Assembly (NCBI GenBank): GCA_033283165.1
Contig: JAWMQL010000003.1
Span: 434,001-498,000 of the forward strand
Reading direction: 5' to 3'
Source of the DNA: JAWMQL01 sp033283165
GTDB taxonomy: Bacteria > Pseudomonadota > Gammaproteobacteria > Pseudomonadales > Halieaceae
Length of the DNA stretch: 64,000 nucleotides
Shown here: piece after piece, positions 61,609 through 64,000 of the stretch
How positions within the stretch are numbered: position 1 is the stretch's first letter
How the letters are laid out: each line of letters starts with the position of its first letter
The notes under the pieces: model-generated
The model's database searches: none
Told to the model about the DNA's origin: nothing
The model's input: only the letters and a program-made list of their open reading frames with translations
Translations under genes and position numbers: made by a program

Positions 61609-62841
61609 ATGGACTTCAACGACACGCCTGAACAGGCCCGATTCCGCGCGGAAGTCCGCGCCTGGCTGGACGCCAATGCCGAGAAGCGCACCGACCGGCT
61701 GTACCAGGGCATGGGCGGGGAACAGGCCTACCTGGAAGCCAAGGCCTGGTACAGGAAAAAAGCCGATGCCGGCTATGCCTGCCTGACCCGGCCCAGGGAA
61801 TACGGCGGTGCCGGCCTGAGCGCCATTCACGAGGTGATCTGGTCCCAGGAGGTCGAGAACTACCTGACCCGGGACGGCGCGTTCGTGATCGGTATCGGCA
61901 ACTGCGGCCCCGCCATCCAGCATTTTGCCAGTGAGGAGGCCAAACTGGAGCTGCTGCCACGCATGGCCAGCGCCGAGGATGTCTGGTGCCAGCTGTTTTC
62001 TGAACCCTGCGCCGGCTCTGACGTGGCGGGCCTGCGCACCCGGGCGGAGCGGGATGGCGGCAACTGGCTCGTCAACGGGCAGAAGATCTGGACCTCGCAG
62101 GCCCAGTACGCCGACTACGGCGTCATACTGACCCGCACCGACCCCGGCGTGTCAAAGTACCGCGGCCTGACCCTGTTCATGATCGACATGAAACAGCCCG
62201 GCGTGGAGGTGCGCCCGATCAGGCAGATGGACGGCGGACAGAGTTTCAACGAGGTCTTCTTCAGCAACGCGGTGATCCCCGACGGCTACCGCCTGGGGGA
62301 AGAAGGTGGCGGCTGGACCGGCGCCCTGACCGTGCTGATGAGCGAGCGCCTGGCGATCTCCGGGGTGCAGCCCACCGGCTTCCCGCAGTTCCTCGACATG
62401 GTGAAATCGCTGGAACTGAACGGGGAACCGGTGGCCAATGATCCCGTGGTGCGGGAGCGCCTGGCGACCTGGTACAGCCAGTACGCCGGCCTGCAGTCTG
62501 CCAACAAACGCATGATCACCGCGGTGGCCAAAGGCGGTATCGCCGGTGCCGAGGCCTCCATGGGCAAGCTGGTCGGCGCGGTAATGAACCAGGAGATCGC
62601 CAACTTCAGCTGCCAGCTACTGGGCCAGGCCGGGGTGGTCTACGACCCGGAACTGAGTCCGGATCGCGGCCACTTCCAGCACTCGGTCCTGCTCTCCCCT
62701 GGCATTCGCCTGGCCGGCGGTACTGACGAGGTGATGCGCAACATCCTAGCCGAGCAGGTGCTGGGCCTGCCCCAGGAGCCCAGGGCAGACAAGGGCATCG
62801 CCTTCCAGGACATCCCCACCCGAAATCCTGAAACTGGCTAG
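61609..62841 (+). CDS. Acyl-CoA dehydrogenase, second of the second pair
   Basis: 410-aa partner: FNDTPEQARFRAEVRAWLDAN, QLFSEPCAGSDVAGLRTRAE, QKIWTSQAQYADYG, and GGTDEVMRNILAEQVLGLPQEP at the C-terminus. Pairs like this act on bulky acyl-CoA side chains, for example of sterols or bile acids (inference from family). Its stop TAG overlaps the amt stop in a CTAG. TGAGGAAC gives the ribosome site. Confidence 0.94.
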   Translation: MDFNDTPEQARFRAEVRAWLDANAEKRTDRLYQGMGGEQAYLEAKAWYRKKADAGYACLTRPREYGGAGLSAIHEVIWSQEVENYLTRDGAFVIGIGNCGPAIQHFASEEAKLELLPRMASAEDVWCQLFSEPCAGSDVAGLRTRAERDGGNWLVNGQKIWTSQAQYADYGVILTRTDPGVSKYRGLTLFMIDMKQPGVEVRPIRQMDGGQSFNEVFFSNAVIPDGYRLGEEGGGWTGALTVLMSERLAISGVQPTGFPQFLDMVKSLELNGEPVANDPVVRERLATWYSQYAGLQSANKRMITAVAKGGIAGAEASMGKLVGAVMNQEIANFSCQLLGQAGVVYDPELSPDRGHFQHSVLLSPGIRLAGGTDEVMRNILAEQVLGLPQEPRADKGIAFQDIPTRNPETG

Positions 62842-64000
62842 AGGTCGTAGCCGCGCTCGTCGTGCAGTACCAGGTCCAGGCCCTGGGTTTCCTGGTCGGC
62901 GTCGACCCGCAGGCCCACCAGCGCATCGACCAGTTTCAGAATGACCCAACTGAGCACCGCCGTGTACACCACGGTGGCGACAATACCGGTCAGCTGCACC
63001 GTTACCTGGCCGCCGATGCTGGTAATGCCGTCGGAAAAGCCATTGCCGCTGAAAATACCCAGCTGGGTGGAACAGAATACCCCGGCCAGAAACGTGCCGA
63101 GCATGCCGCCGACGCCGTGCACCGGGAACACGTCCAGTGAATCGTCGACCTTCAGGACCTGCTTCAGGTAGTTGGTGGCGAAGTAGCAGACCACACCGGC
63201 ACTGAGGCCGATCACCACCGCGGCAGCCGGCCCCACCGAACCGGAGGCCGGGGTGATGGTGCCCAGGCCCGCCACCATGCCGGTGACGATGCCCAGCACG
63301 GAGGGCTTGCCATGGCGCAGCCATTCCATCGTCATCCAGGCCAGGGATCCACAGGCCGCGGAAAGGTGGGTGACCAGCATGGCCATGGCGGCGCTGTTGT
63401 CCGCCGCCACCGCCGAGCCGGCGTTGAATCCGAACCAGCCCACCCACAGCATGCCGGCGCCGGCCACGGTCAGGGTCAGGTTGTGGGGCGGCATGGCCAC
63501 GGTACCGAAGCCCCGACGCGGCCCCATGACCAGGGCCGCCGTCAACGCGGCGACCGCGGCGGTGATGTGAACCACCGTGCCGCCGGCAAAATCCTGCAGG
63601 CCCATTGCGCCGAGCCAGCCGCCGCCCCAGACCCAGTGACACACCGGGGAATACACCACCAGCAACCAGATGGAACTGAACAGCAGCATGGCGGAAAAGC
63701 GCATGCGCTCGGCGAACCCACCCACAATCAGCGCCGGGGTGATGATGGCGAAGGTCATCTGGAAAATGGCGAACAGGGTGGCGGGAATAGAACCGTTCAT
63801 GGTGTCCATGGTGATGCCGGCAAAGAACAGGTTGCCGAAGTCGCCGATCCACTTGCCCTGCTCCACGCCGTCGCTGCCGAACGCGATGGTGTAGCCCGCC
63901 ACAAACCACAACAGCGACATCAGGCAGGTCAGGGCAAAACACTGCATCAATACCGACAGGACGTTCTTGACCCGCACCAGGCCGGCGTAAAAAAGCGACA
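62838..64000 (-). CDS. amt: Ammonium transporter Amt (5' end beyond the window)
   Basis: At least 386 aa of an Amt/MEP/Rh channel; the upstream frame is open to base 64000 (LFYAGLVRVKNVLSVLMQ, matching the family N-terminus), so the start lies outside. Twin-His pore residues are in GGTVVHITAAVAA and FPVHGVGGMLGT; the Phe gate and WxFG motifs such as WVGWFGFNAGS are kept. It imports ammonium across the inner membrane; a GlnK partner may lie upstream, outside the window. Convergent with the dehydrogenase by a shared CTAG. Confidence 0.96.
   Translation of the reverse strand, partial: SLFYAGLVRVKNVLSVLMQCFALTCLMSLLWFVAGYTIAFGSDGVEQGKWIGDFGNLFFAGITMDTMNGSIPATLFAIFQMTFAIITPALIVGGFAERMRFSAMLLFSSIWLLVVYSPVCHWVWGGGWLGAMGLQDFAGGTVVHITAAVAALTAALVMGPRRGFGTVAMPPHNLTLTVAGAGMLWVGWFGFNAGSAVAADNSAAMAMLVTHLSAACGSLAWMTMEWLRHGKPSVLGIVTGMVAGLGTITPASGSVGPAAAVVIGLSAGVVCYFATNYLKQVLKVDDSLDVFPVHGVGGMLGTFLAGVFCSTQLGIFSGNGFSDGITSIGGQVTVQLTGIVATVVYTAVLSWVILKLVDALVGLRVDADQETQGLDLVLHDERGYDL

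Overview
The window reads as a high-GC (roughly 63-66% by eye) chromosomal segment of an aerobic marine-type gammaproteobacterium. The gene neighbourhoods alaS-lysC-csrA-tRNA-Ser, scpA-scpB-rluB with yciO/rnm/yciB, and a LysR-pirin/YqjG group are gammaproteobacterial. Two TonB-dependent receptors, many acyl-CoA dehydrogenases and several SDRs fit Halieaceae/OM60-type bacteria; that placement is inference. No rRNA, CRISPR array or prophage is visible. Coding density is high, and many genes overlap by 1-4 bases.

Layout. 1-1500: an AT-richer, 5'-truncated integrase-core transposase, then tRNA-Ser(GCT) with a strong terminator and a broken duplicate of the tRNA 5' half. 1494-6259 (minus): operon trm112-like, HIT, alaS, lysC, then csrA. 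6300-6440: a REPIN-like inverted repeat. 6444-7702 (minus): M23 peptidase and arfB. 7803-13237 (plus): a TetR-linked cassette of SDR, limonene-epoxide-hydrolase-like enzyme, TetR, TonB receptor and cytochrome P450, which looks like a terpenoid or lipid oxidation unit. 13299-23762: housekeeping genes (greB, rluB, scpB, scpA, an Lrp regulator divergent from a LysE exporter, yciO, rnm, yciB, an SH3 protein, a cyclophilin, pdxJ, a methyltransferase, rluA). 23861-25246: an HNH/DUF222 endonuclease gene with a near-consensus LexA box. 25237-31335: sulfurtransferase, DUF2244, crotonase, two small membrane proteins, a broken small lipoprotein gene, a cupin, rimO, rsmE. 31432-36183: second TonB receptor, CBS protein, dinB (no ordinary start codon) and msrA. 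36256-41247: PhoD, then a run of a 58-aa protein, a VWA-like protein, a membrane J-protein, a 99-aa protein and HtpX. 41225-48534: EthD protein, two SDRs, DUF1499, a DegP-like protease, and an acyl-CoA dehydrogenase pair with a ketosteroid-isomerase-like enzyme. 48504-53677: penicillin-acylase-family enzyme, pirin, LysR and glutathionyl-hydroquinone reductase, the last three linked by a repeated 17-bp dyad. 53817-59427: an RND permease with altered proton-relay residues, and an HD-GYP/EAL gene pair in which the HD-GYP protein has Cys in place of the HD histidine. 59506-64000: phosphatase, second acyl-CoA dehydrogenase pair, and an Amt transporter running off the end.

Functionally, the accessory genes point to uptake and beta-oxidation-like breakdown of hydrophobic compounds: terpenoid/steroid-like substrates taken up by TonB receptors, oxidised by P450, epoxide hydrolase and SDRs, then degraded by paired acyl-CoA dehydrogenases, crotonase and KSI. 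The rest is housekeeping and stress biology. The best leads for new biology are the TetR/P450/epoxide-hydrolase cassette, the SOS-box HNH gene carrying an in-frame REP-like repeat, the dinB gene without a normal start, the RND permease with D-to-A and K-to-R changes, and the Cys-substituted HD-GYP coupled to an EAL protein.
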